From: Steromphala cineraria
Taxonomy: Eukaryota > Mollusca > Gastropoda > Trochida > Trochidae
Assembly (NCBI GenBank): GCA_916613615.1
Contig: OU744724.1
Span: 46,044,662 to 46,108,661, forward strand
Length of the DNA stretch: 64,000 bases
Reading direction: 5' to 3'
Shown here in pieces: positions 8,516 through 18,262 of the stretch (position 1 is its first letter; each line of letters begins with the position of its first letter). The notes under the pieces were generated by a model, which did no database searches, was not told the DNA's origin, and worked only from the letters and a program-made list of their open reading frames with translations. A program made the translations under genes and the position numbers.

Positions 8516-11467
8516 AGCTCATCTGGCCTGTAAGGCCCGATGGGCTTATGGCATGGCATGTTGTCCGGCGTCCGTCCGTCCGTCCGTAAACTTTGTGGAA
8601 TTTCGACTTCTTCTCTAGAACCATAAGGCCTGGAAAGCTGAAACTTTGTGTACAGACTCCCTGACTAGTGAGGATTATAAATTGTAGCTTAGGTGGCCCT
8701 GTGACCCCTAATAAGGGCCACAGGGGCCACGCCCTAAAAACCTATTTTCATCTTCTTCTCCAGAAGCATAAGGCCTAGAAAGCTGAAACTTTGTGTACAG
8801 ACTCCTTGACTAGTGAGGATCATAAATTGTAGCTTAGGTGGTGCTGTGACCCCTAATAAGGGCCACAGGGGCCACGTCCTAAAACCCTATTTTCATCTTC
8901 TTCTCCAGAAGCATAAGGCCTAGAAAGCTGAAACTTTGTGTACAGACTCCTTGACTAGTGAGGATCATAAATTGTAGCTTAGGTGGTGCTGTGACCTCTA
9001 ATAAGGGCCACAGGGGCCACGTCCTAAAACCCTATTTTCATCTTCTTCTCCAGAAGCATAAGGCCTAGAAAGCTGAAACTTTGTGTACAGACTCCTTGAC
9101 TAGTGAGGATTATAAATTGTAGCTTAGGTGGCCCTGTGACCCCTTATAAAGGCCACAGGGGCCACGCCCTAAAAACCTATTTTCATCTTCTTCTCCAGAA
9201 GCATAAGGCCTAGAAAGCTGAAACTTTGTGTACAGACTCCTTGACTAGTGAGGATTATAAATTGTAGCTTAGGTGGCCCTGTGACCCCTAATAAGGGCCA
9301 CAGGGGCCACGCCCTAAAAACCTATTTTCATCTTCTTCTCCAGAAGCATAAAGCCTAGAAAGCTGAAACTTTGTGTACAGACTCCTTGACTAGTGAGGAT
9401 TATAAATTGTAGCTTAGGTGGTGCTGTGACCCCTAATAAGGGCCACAGGGGCCACGTCCTAAAACCCTATTTTCATCTTCTTCTCCAGAAGCATAAGGCC
9501 TAGAAAGCTGAAACTTTGTGTACAGACTCCTTGACTAGTGAGGATTATAAATTGTAGCTTTAGTGGTCCTGTGACCCCTAATAAGGGCCACAGGGGCCAC
9601 GCCCTAAAAACCTAATTTCATCTTCTTCTCCAGAAGCATAAGGCCTAGAAAGCTGACACTTTGTGTACATACTCCTTGACTAATGAGGATTATAAATTGT
9701 AGCTTTAGTGGCCCTGTGACCCCTAATTAGGGCCACAGGGGCCACGCCCTAAAAACCTATTTTCATCTTCTTCTCCAGAAGCATAAGGCCTAGAAAGCTG
9801 AAACTTTGTGTACAGACACCTTGGCTAGTGAGGATTATAAATTGTAGCTTCGGTAGCCCTGTGACCCCTAATAAGGGCCACAGGGGCCACACCCTAAAAA
9901 TCTATCTTCATCGTCTTCTCCAGAAACATTAGGCCTAGAAAGCTGAAACTTTGTGTACAGATTCCTTGGCTAGTGAGGATTATAAATTGTAGCTTTGTTT
10001 ACCCTGTGACCCCTAATAAGGGCCACAGGGGCCACGCCCTAAAATCCTATTTTCATCTTCTTTTCCAGAAGCATAAGGCCTAGAAAGCTGAAACTTTGTG
10101 TACAGACTCCTTGACTAGTGAGGATTATAAATTGTAGCTTAGGTGGCCCTGTGACCCCTTATAAAGGCCACAGGGGCCACGCCCTAAAAATCTATTTTCA
10201 TCTTCTTCTCCAGAAGCATAAGGCCTAGAAAGCTGAAACTTTGTGTACAGACTCCTTGACTAGTGAGGATTATAAATTGTAGCTTAGGTGGCCCTTTGAC
10301 CCCTAATAAGGGCCACAGGGGCCACGCCCTAAAAATCTATTTTCATCTTCTTCTCCAGAAGCATAAAGCCTAGGAAGCTGAAACTTTGTGTAAGACTCCT
10401 TGACTAGTGAGGATTATAAATTGTAGCTTTAGTGGCCCTGTGACCCCTAATAAGGGCCAAAGGGGCCACGCCCTAAAAACTTATTTTCATCTTCTTCTCC
10501 AGAACCATAAGGCCTAGAAAGCTGAAACTTTGTGTACATACTCCTTGACTAATGAGGATTATAAATTGTAGCTTTAGTGGCCCTGTGACCCCTAATTAGG
10601 GCCTAAGGGGCCACGCCCTAAAAACCTATTTTCATCTTCGTCTCCAGAACCATAAGGCCTAGAAAGCTGAAACTTTGTGTACAGACACCTTGGCTAGTGA
10701 GGATTATAAATTGTAGCTTTGTTTACCCTGTGACCCCTAATAAGGGCCACAGGGGCCACGCCCTAAAATCCTATTTTCATCTTCTTCTCCAGAAGCATAA
10801 GGCCTAGAAAGCTGAAACTTTGTGTACAGACTCCTTGACTAGTGAGGATTATAAATTGTAGCTTTAGTGGTCCTGTGACCCCTAATAAGGGCCACAGTAG
10901 CCACGCCCTAAAAACCTATTTTCATCTTCTTCTCCAGAAGCATAAGGCCTAAAAGCTGATACTTTGTGTACATACTCCTTGACTAATGAGGATTATAAAT
11001 TGTAGCTTTAGTGGCCCTGTGACCCCTAATTAGGACCAAAGGGGCCTCGCCCTAAAAACTTATTTTCATCTTCTTCTCCAGAACCATAAGGCCTAGAAAG
11101 CTGAAACTTTGTGTACAGACACCTTGGCTAGTGAGGATTATAAATTGTAGCTTCGGTAGCCCTGTGACCCCTAATAAGGGCCACAGGGGCCACACCCTAA
11201 AAATCTATTTTCATCGTCTTCTCCAGAAACATAAGGCCTAGAAAGCTGAAACTTTGTGTACAGATTCCTTGGCTAGTAAGGATTATAAATTGTAGCTTTG
11301 TTTACCCTGTGACCCCTAATAAGGGCCACAGGGGCCACGCCCTAAAATCCTATTTTCATCTTCTTCTCCAGAAGCATAAGGCCTAGAAAACTGAAACTTG
11401 TCGCCACACTCTACAGCATAATTTATTATTAAGCCTGATGAGCTACAGAGCCAATGGCTCTATTTTT
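8516..11467 (+). mobile_element. HINE/pearl-like element, family 1, copy 4 (complete, expanded core)
   Basis: It starts with the same 5' hairpin as the copy at 5116 (AGCTCATCTGGCC, TGTAA, GGCCCGATGGGCT), followed by a GTCC microsatellite (8570-8587). The 3' end is GATGAGCT (11437-11444), hairpin AGAGCC-AAT-GGCTCT (11447-11461) and ATTTTTT. It lies head to tail with the fragment ending at 8510, the two sharing one T-tract. The core is expanded to about 19 modules. It is non-coding. Confidence 0.7.
8616..11400 (+). repeat. 145-bp tandem array inside the family-1 element
   Basis: Module starts, taken at the CCAGAA motif, fall at 8616, 8761, 8906, 9051, 9196, 9341, 9486, 9631, 9776, 9921, 10066, 10211, 10356, 10500, 10645, 10790, 10935, 11079 and 11224, with a partial at 11369. 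Spacing is 145 bp except for three 144-bp steps. Each module carries AGGCCTAGAAAGCTGAAAC, TGTACAGACTCCTTG and a GGCCACAGGGGCCAC segment. Units carrying rare variants recur in sets, which suggests block amplification. Confidence 0.9.
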
Positions 11468-11935
11468 TCAAATTTCTGACATGTTGATCTTGAGTGAATT
11501 TTTGTGCAAGTGAAAGCTCATATTGGTATGATAAGGGATGTTGTTTATCCACTTCTTATTCAAAAAGTACTGGATAGACTGTGCTGATCTTTCAAACATG
11601 CTTTTTGGGTATCCGAAAGGTGTTCATCTTATATTTTGTTTTGGAAATTTTTAATTTTCTACATTTTAATGGATTTTTGAACTTAAATGAAGTTATTTTG
11701 TTTTAAATTCTATGGTTGAGAAAATTTAGGGCTTTTTCATTAGCGGGGGCATCTGTGTCCGATGGACTCAAATTTTCTAATTATTTTTAGAACAGATATG
11801 GGGGTGGTCAAATGCTGAGCTAGAAACATTTACTCATGGTCTGGTTAATGGGTTGTCTAAGTTATTGGTTGTTAACATTTATTCATTTGATCAGGGATGC
11901 ATGGTCGGGGGTATTAGTGAGCCACGCTCACTATA
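11468..11935 (+). mobile_element. Family-2 HINE-like element, 3' end only
   Basis: It ends with GGTCGGGGGTA (11903-11913) and the hairpin GTGAGC-CAC-GCTCAC (11917-11931), the same 3' terminus as the nested copy at 1762-1790. The family-2 left end and the TG microsatellite are absent. The left limit is uncertain; family-1 sequence ends at about 11467. Confidence 0.5.
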
Positions 11936-12139
11936 TTGCTTGATTATCTATTTTACTGAAAGAAAAGGGTTTTTTTGGTGAGCATGGTTACATGGTGGAC
12001 TGGATTTGTTTGAATATACTAATCAACATATTGGGCTTTGTTTCATTGAAGGGTTATATAATCATATCATGGCTGTTGTATATAGTTTTTAATGTGCAAG
12101 GTTGTATATTACAAAAAGCAAACGTAGCATAATGACAGC

Positions 12140-12392
12140 ATATCTTATCATCAGGGACAGGGTTTATACTACCTCCCAAAGATGCTTATCATCGGGGACA
12201 GGGTTTATACTACCTCCCCAAGATGCTTATCATCGGGAACAGGGTTTATACTACCTCCCAAAGATGCTTATCATCAGGGACAGGGTTTATACTACCTCCC
12301 AAAGATGCTTATCATCAGGGACAGGGTTTATACTACCTCCCAAAGATGCTTATCATCAGGGACAGGGTTTATACTACCTCCCAAAGATGCAA
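12140..12392. repeat. 41-bp minisatellite, six units
   Basis: Units begin at 12140 (diverged start), 12181, 12222, 12263, 12304 and 12345, and the next would start at 12386. The core reads GGGACAGGGTTTATACTACC. Units differ at one to three positions. Because 41 is not a multiple of three, all three plus frames show the same peptide motifs in rotation, so the small open frames here are not genes. Confidence 0.95.
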
Positions 12393-12599
12393 ACTCATTC
12401 ATTCTTATGAGGATGGAAGATTGATTTTAGGGTATCATTAACTTCATCAAAACCTACCTAGCTTCAAAGACTCTTACTCTCAATAAAGCACCATTTATTC
12501 CAAATAACTTATGTATTCTTTATAAGGAACCTCAAGGATGCAACAAATTCTACTCAATAGACAACATAAACGGGAAAGAAAAAACCTGTTGATATTTCA

Positions 12600-12830
12600 G
12601 AAGAACTTGTAGAAGAAAATGTATACTTATATACTCTTCAGAACAACAGCATATATACATCTCAGATGGCTACAGTATAAAATGATGTATCGCAACAAGG
12701 ACTTGTACAATTACAATCTGTTAAAACCTGATTTTTTTTTACATTTTGTAATATTGAAACCGAATCGATTGTTCATTTATTCTTTGAATGTGTACATGGA
12801 TTGAACTACAAAAATTACAAGAAAAAATCA
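12600..12830 (+). mobile_element. Non-LTR retrotransposon remnant (C-terminal zf-RVT region)
   Basis: One frame gives RWLQYKMMYR (from 12664), matching the R-W-x-Q-x-x-x-x-x-R pattern found just upstream of the C-terminal zinc-binding motif of LINE reverse transcriptases. After a T-run (12731-12740) the match continues in another frame with CNIETESIVHLFFEC (12747-12791), which has the C-x-x-E-x-E-x-x-x-H-x-x-x-x-C layout of zf-RVT. The frameshift and missing upstream domains show a dead fragment. No endonuclease or YADD box is visible. Confidence 0.65.
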
Positions 12831-12854
12831 AAGAGAAACAAAGGGTTAAACTTG

Positions 12855-13138
12855 GCAAAAGTGTCTGCAGGACAATGCTCCTGTTCACAGCGCCAAGTTG
12901 CAGTCAGTGCAGCACAGGACTGTGGCTTCAGGATTCTCCCCTGGCCTGCCTATTGTACAGACCTAGCCCCTCAGACTTCTTCCTCTTTCCTCCACAGAGC
13001 TCCGTCACCATACGTTTGAGACTGACAATGACGTCATTGTACAGTAGAGGAGTTTTTAAGGTCTTGTGATAAAAAGTGCTTTTCAGATGGGTTGCAGATG
13101 TTACAAAACGCTGGATCAAATGCATTGAAGTTGAGGGT
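12855..13138 (+). pseudogene. Mariner-family transposase remnant (C-terminal catalytic region)
   Basis: CLQDNAPVHSAK begins at 12862 and includes the second catalytic Asp (GAC at 12871). A PSDFFLFP box holds the third Asp (GAC at 12974). The 103-nt distance is 2 nt short of the 105 nt expected for 34 intervening residues, so the spacing fits DD34D mariners with a small net deletion. Further on are FETDNDVI (13015-13038) and, in a different frame, WIKCIEVEG (13112-13138), both typical of mariner C-termini. Several frame changes and a stop show it is dead. The N-terminal DNA-binding domain and the inverted repeats are not seen. It abuts the LINE remnant upstream. Confidence 0.75.
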
Positions 13139-13719
13139 AAAAAAATAGTCTTTCTTGATGTTGAACACTTTTTTCATGATTTTGAAAATTAGTTTTGTTT
13201 TGTTTTTGTATGGTTATAGATATTTCAGTTTTACCAAGTCCTTAACTGCTGTATTCATTTCAGTTTTTATACCCAATTTTCTGTCATCTTCTGCAACACC
13301 AGTTTTGTCATAATTACCTTTTATCTTTAGGTTTATGTAACTAGGTTCCTTACACAAACCTATCACAAAAACAAAATCTGCTTTCCAACTGTAATTGCAT
13401 ACAGTTTCAAGTTTGTCTGACTTGATAAAAAACAAGAAAAAAAAAAGCTTTTGTTGACCCAAACTGAAGTCCTCTCTGCTGACATGTTGTCATTGTAGGA
13501 AACCCTACAACCAGTAGCAATGCATCATATACCCAAGTAAATTGATTTTGCACAAACCCCATTGGATTATTTTTTCAATCCTTAATCTCCTTTTCTTCAG
13601 TAACCTTTACATGTTGATCTTTGAAAATATCCAGAAACCTAACGATAAAATTAGTACCTTTAGTATCATCAATATAGATTGTATTGTAAAATTTACTTAG
13701 GGGGATAAAGTCTTTGGCT
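13139..13719. other. Spacer, no recognisable feature
   Basis: AT-rich sequence with a minus-strand 82-codon frame at 13214-13462 that looks low-complexity and unrelated to any family I know. I see no RNA gene or repeat unit. Confidence 0.4.
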
Positions 13720-13748
13720 CCGTCTGTCCGTCCATCCATCTGTCTGTG
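13720..13748. repeat. GTCC/ATCC microsatellite
   Basis: Imperfect tetranucleotide run that precedes a repeat module at 13759. The same arrangement occurs at the 5' side of the family-1 HINE-like elements, although the flanking sequence here is different. Confidence 0.8.
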
Positions 13749-13889
13749 ATCAAACATTGTTTCCGCAGCAGAATTTGAAAACCATTAAAGCTAGCTCAAT
13801 GAATCTTGGTTTATTACCTACGAGGGCAGTCATATCGAGGTTCATATTTTTCATATGTTGCCCTAGGGCAAAATATCACTTTTTCATTG

Positions 13890-13941
13890 TGACGTCACGT
13901 AATAAACAATGATTTGACGTCACGGTTCACCTATGACGTCA
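13890..13941. promoter_or_regulatory. Cluster of three palindromic CRE-type sites
   Basis: TGACGTCA occurs exactly at 13890-13897, 13915-13922 and 13934-13941. This is the full CREB/ATF half-site palindrome. No gene starts nearby, so a role is not shown; the cluster may belong to the promoter of a mobile element. Confidence 0.5.
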
Positions 13942-14022
13942 CAATCCATACGGGCCGCCGCCCGCTAGTCTGCCTATGCTGTGAAGTAGGTTTTGAGCAT
14001 TTTCTTCAACATTTTCTTTACA

Positions 14023-14092
14023 ACACTCGTGCCTAAATATCTGTATGTCCCTCGCTCTCGCTCGGGAAATACTAATATTTAGCCACTCGTGT
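14023..14092. repeat. Imperfect inverted repeat
   Basis: ACACTCGTGCCTAAATAT (14023-14040) faces ATATTTAGCCACTCGTGT (14075-14092), pairing at 14 or so of 18 positions around a central CCTCGCTCTCGCTCGGG. It may be an internal hairpin of the repeat that also carries the CRE cluster. Confidence 0.45.
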
Positions 14093-14270
14093 CGTAAACA
14101 TAGTATGTCATGGACATATATACTCATCGTGACATGTAGTTGTGCCTTTTGGGATTTTCAACTTTCTGGAAATTGTTATTTTTCCAGTTTGCATGGAAAC
14201 GCAATTTAGAAATACGTTTCCGGAGCAGAATTTTGAAAACCATTAGGGTTAGCTCAATGAAACTGTTTAC

Positions 14271-14727
14271 AAATGTGCCATTTGGTGTTTTCAAATTGCA
14301 GGGAGTTCAAACTCAATGACATTCTTCATTCCAACATTACCATTAATTTCTAAACTGCGGATGATAAGCCATCTCTCCTGATTGCTCTTGTTGTATACTT
14401 CAGGATTCAGCCGTTTGGATTTAGCTGCATTTCAGCCAAAACCGTCAGTTCAAATTCAACCAAATTTCACATGCAGGTAGCCCTTTCCCTGAAATCGTGA
14501 AAAGAAGCTTTTGGGCAAATCGGTTCGTTCATCCACTTCAATTCCAAAATCGAAAAATGAACATAGAATTTTTAATAAAATACACTTAGAGACCTGAAAC
14601 TTATTTTAAAAGACGCGCAATAACAAATGTTGCAAAAACTAAATCATGGAAAATTCATAGGTCACGTGGTTTGGCCGCCATCTTGCTTTTAGTGCATTTT
14701 TGACAGTTTCCGACCCCACCCGCCTTT
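14271..14727. other. Spacer with E-box and YY1-like motifs
   Basis: No gene is visible. CACGTG at 14663-14668 lies next to GGCCGCCATCTTG at 14673-14685, which is the reverse complement of a YY1-type AAGATGGCGGC core. Such motifs occur at promoters but also within dispersed repeats. Confidence 0.3.
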
Positions 14728-16655
14728 GACAATCTTAATTGTGTCTAGTACAAAAGCCACCCGAACAAATGCCACCTTGGACAAAACCCACTCAGACAGA
14801 ACTTACTCAAATTTTGAAAAGTTTTTAACAGACAACACTGATACTGTAGTTCTCATGATACATGACTCATTTTTTAAAGTGGACAATGCCTGTGTTCCAC
14901 TTTCTACCATCTTTATTTACCAAGTAACAAATAGATTGAAAAGATTTAACTTTGTGATAGAAGCATATACATTTGATAAATAAGATAGAACTATCAAATG
15001 TAAATTAGTGCTCATTTTATATTTAATAGAATTATACGTTTTTTCTTAAAATAAGAGGACCTAGTTTTCCAGGTCCCAACAAGAGTTTGTCTTTGAGAAA
15101 TGTGAGGTGGGGATGTATTTTTACTTTCAAGTAATTGTTCAAACATTGATTTTGACATAACACAAATATTCATCGTCAAGGAAGACATATTCCATGTGAA
15201 ATCAATTAATCTGCCTATTTTTCACATATAGACAACATTTTAAACATGCGGTCACGATAGTGTAATTCTATTTCTTTCCCCTGTCTTCATTTAAATAAGA
15301 TAGTATATTGGAAAATTTATATTAAGACACATTGCGAACTATTTGCGGCACGGTATGTGGCACATGTCATGATAAGATAATTATATTAGAAAACAAACTA
15401 CAGCATCATTCAAGCGGTGTATTTTTATGCGGAAACGAAATTCAGGAGGACTTTTCTGTTACCATAGTTATTTCTTAATTTAGTTAATGAATTAGCATAA
15501 TAAACCACAATTGTTTTCTCGCAATGCTAACACTCCAAGATGGCGGATGAAAGCCGATCGAGTGATAGTCATTTTTTTTTTTTAAATGTATCACACTCTG
15601 GCGTCAGATTACCTAAGGGATCTTATACCAGTACGAGTATTTCAACATAACAGCTACAATCTTAGAAATAATTTCTCAATTCAAGCAATTAATTGTAGAA
15701 TACAGAGATATGCTCAATCTATCGTACCCTGTACCATTATGCTGTGGAATTCCCTCCTAAATGAAATCATCCACGCCCCTTCATTACTTAGTTCAAAGTC
15801 AAATAAGAACAGTTACATAGAATAATTATAATTTAAGTCCAGGGTCTAGATTCTGTCAAGTCATCTATTGGCTCCGCAAGCTTGGCTCTAGTAATTTAGA
15901 TGCGCATAGGTATCTTAGATATATAAGGAATAATAAGCGAAAATCCCCAGGTCGCTCTTATGAAGAAGTGATTCACTACCTGTTAATATGATTATCGGAA
16001 ATATTAAAATTTTAGAATTAATATGTGTTTTAACACAAACTTTTAAAACAGCAACATTTTTAAAACATTACACAAGTTTTATAACAACAATAATATATTC
16101 TCTTTACATTTTGCAATAATCTATTAACCATTTTCACATTGTGTTGCTTAATTAGCTTTTGAAGTTCACATCTTCTTGTGTTTGTGTCCAGTTTTATGTA
16201 TCATGTATAAGGGCGACGCTCAAATAAGCCATTATAGATTGTTGGCCAATCTTTGTTTCGTTATTTGAAGTAAAATATGTTCAAAGCATTAAACAAAGAT
16301 ATTTTGACAAAATATTAACTTATTCTTAACTACATCCAGATTAACTTAAGATTAACCAATCGGACCCAAGTCCACTTCTTCATCATACTTTTCTTACAGC
16401 TTTACTATAAAACACTTATACCTAAAGTTTTTTAAGATAATACAAGTATTATTACATAACTCTGCATATCGGTAAAACAGATGTTCAAAAAAATACTTCA
16501 GAATACTGTTAGTGGATGAATCATTTGACTAAATAATATCATTTGGTATCATAAAATAGTAATATCAAACTAAGAATATAACAATAAATAAGTGGGTGGC
16601 TTTTGTCCTAGGTGGTTTTTGTCCGGGTGGCTTTTGTCCTGCTCCCGACAATCTT
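14728..16655. mobile_element. Inverted-repeat DNA element with 9-bp target-site duplication
   Basis: GACAATCTT flanks the element exactly on both sides (14728-14736 and 16647-16655). Inside are terminal inverted repeats of about 48 bp (14748-14795 and 16593-16640) matching at about 40 positions, each built of three sub-repeats of the type GGACAAAAGCCACC. A 9-bp duplication with long inverted repeats is typical of Mutator-like elements, but no transposase is seen, so the class is only inferred. The interior holds a LINE remnant (15586-15990) and AT-rich filler. Confidence 0.6.
15586..15990 (+). mobile_element. Non-LTR retrotransposon remnant (reverse transcriptase C-terminal tail)
   Basis: The frame at 15586-15825 contains YLRDLIPVRV, SYNLRNNFSI and a RYAQSIVP...LWNSL block. 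This is the P-x-YL / Y-x-LR / R-x-x-R-x-x-x-S-x-x-P-x-x-x-x-x-WN-x-L layout found at the C-terminus of many animal LINE reverse transcriptases. After the stop, another frame from about 15850 gives further tail-like sequence (LRKLGSSNLDAHRYL). Upstream catalytic domains are missing. It is a dead fragment inside the inverted-repeat element. Confidence 0.6.
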
Positions 16656-16930
16656 CTCCTCTGAAGATACTTGCACTAGAGACCTGAAATTCATACTGAC
16701 TGTAGCTGAAGCATTGTACTTTAGAATTTGAAAGTCTTAACGTAACGTGAATTAAACTTCAAGGGCACATAACTCTTAAACTGGACATGGACATTTATAA
16801 TTTTTGCATTGCATGAGAGTTGGACATTAGCAAGGTCTTCAAGATGAAAGAATAAAATCGCTCACGTACAGTCATGCACTTTCGCCATTTCCGGTCACGA
16901 GAGAAGGGAAAGTTTGCAATTTGGATTTTC
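16656..16930. other. Short unique flank between the inverted-repeat element and the satellite
   Basis: No gene or repeat recognised. The satellite begins sharply after GGATTTTC at 16923-16930. Confidence 0.5.
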
Positions 16931-18262
16931 CATGGACCAAACATTGGGGCTTCAATATACAAGTGGAGGGGTTAATAAGAGAGCGGAGGTAGGGAGTTCA
17001 GTTCCATGGACCAAACATTGGGGCTTCAATATACAAGTGGAGGGGTTAATAAGAGAGCGGAGGTAGGTAGTTCCAGTTCCATGGACCAAACATTGGGGCT
17101 TTAATATACAAGTGGAGGGGTTAATAAGTAAGCGGAGGTAGGTAGTTCCAGTTCCATGGACCAAACATTGGGGCTTTAATATACAAGTGGAGGGGTTAAT
17201 AAGAGAGCGGAGGTAGGTAGTTCCAGTTCCATGGACCAAACATTGGGGCTTTAATATACAAGTGGAGGGGTTAATAAGAAAGCGGAGGTAGGTAGTTCCA
17301 GTTCCATGGACCAAACATTGGGGCTTTAATATACAAGTGGAGGGGTTAATAAGAGAGCGGAGGTAGGTAGTTCCAGTTCCATGGACCAAACATTGGGGCT
17401 TTAATATACAAGTGGAGGGGTTAATAAGAAAGCGGAGGTAGGTAGTTCCAGTTCCATGGACCAAACATTGGGGCTTTAATATACAAGTGGAGGGGTTAAT
17501 AAGAAAGCGGAGGTAGGAAGTTCGCGGAGGTAGGTAGTTCCAGTTCCATGGACCAAACATTGGGGCTTCAATATACAAGTGGAGGGGTTAATAAGAGAGC
17601 GGAGGTAGGTAGTTCCAGTTCCATGAACCAAACATTCGGGCTTTAATATACAAATGGAGGGGTTTATAAGAGAGCGGAGGTAGGTAGTTCCAGTTCCATG
17701 GACCAAACATTCGGGCTTCAATATACAAGTGGAGGGGTTAATAAGAGAGCGGAGGTAGGGAGTTCCAGTTCCATGGACCAAACATTCGGGCTTCAATATA
17801 CAAGTGGAGGGGTTAATAAGAGAGCGGAGGTAGGTAGTGCCAGTTCCATGAACCAAACATTCGGGCTTCAATATACAAGTGGAGGGGTTAATAAGAGAGC
17901 GGAGGTAGGTAGTTCCAGTTCCATGAACCAAACATTGGGGCTTTAATATACAAATGGAGGGGTTTATAAGAGAGCGGAGGTAGGGAGTTCCAGTTCCATG
18001 GACCAAACATTCGGGCTTTAATATACAAGTGGAGGGGTTTATAAGAGAGCGGAGGTAGGTAGTTCCAGTTCCATGAACCAAACATTGGGGCTTCAATATA
18101 CAAGTGGAGGGGTTAATAAGAGAGCGGAGGTAGGTAGTTCCAGTTCCATTGACCAAACATTGGGGCTTCAATAGACAGGTGGAGGGGTTAATAAGAGAGC
18201 GGAGGTAGGTAGTTCCAGTTCCATGGACCAAACATTGGGGCTTTATCATACAAGTGGAGGGG
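16931..18262. repeat. Left edge of the satellite, more irregular units
   Basis: The first units show lesions not seen deeper in the array. The first is 74 bp (one C missing in GAGTTCAGTTCC). At 17507-17523 a 17-bp piece, GCGGAGGTAGGAAGTTC, is partly duplicated, making one unit longer. One unit reads AAGTAAGCGG. No 73-bp unit occurs until about 18265. This fits array edges escaping homogenisation. Confidence 0.7.

Larger units (their letters stand above)
13759..14270. repeat. Direct repeat pair flanking a probable insertion
   Basis: About 55 bases starting GTTTCCGCAGCAGAATTTGA at 13759 recur, diverged, at 14216 (GTTTCCGGAGCAGAATTTTG), both continuing into AAAACCATTA and TAGCTCAATGAA. The 400 bases between them (about 13816-14215) look unrelated and contain the CRE cluster. 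The simplest readings are two modules of a tandem repeat with an insertion between them, or terminal direct repeats of a short element. Confidence 0.45.

Noticed and set aside
12102..12441. Three overlapping small frames with repeated peptides
   Set aside because: They are the 41-bp minisatellite read in three rotating frames.
14663..15547. YY1-like motifs at 14673-14685 and 15535-15547 with an E-box, as a promoter
   Set aside because: No gene follows either motif, and the two sites straddle the left end of a mobile element; chance or repeat-derived occurrence is as likely.
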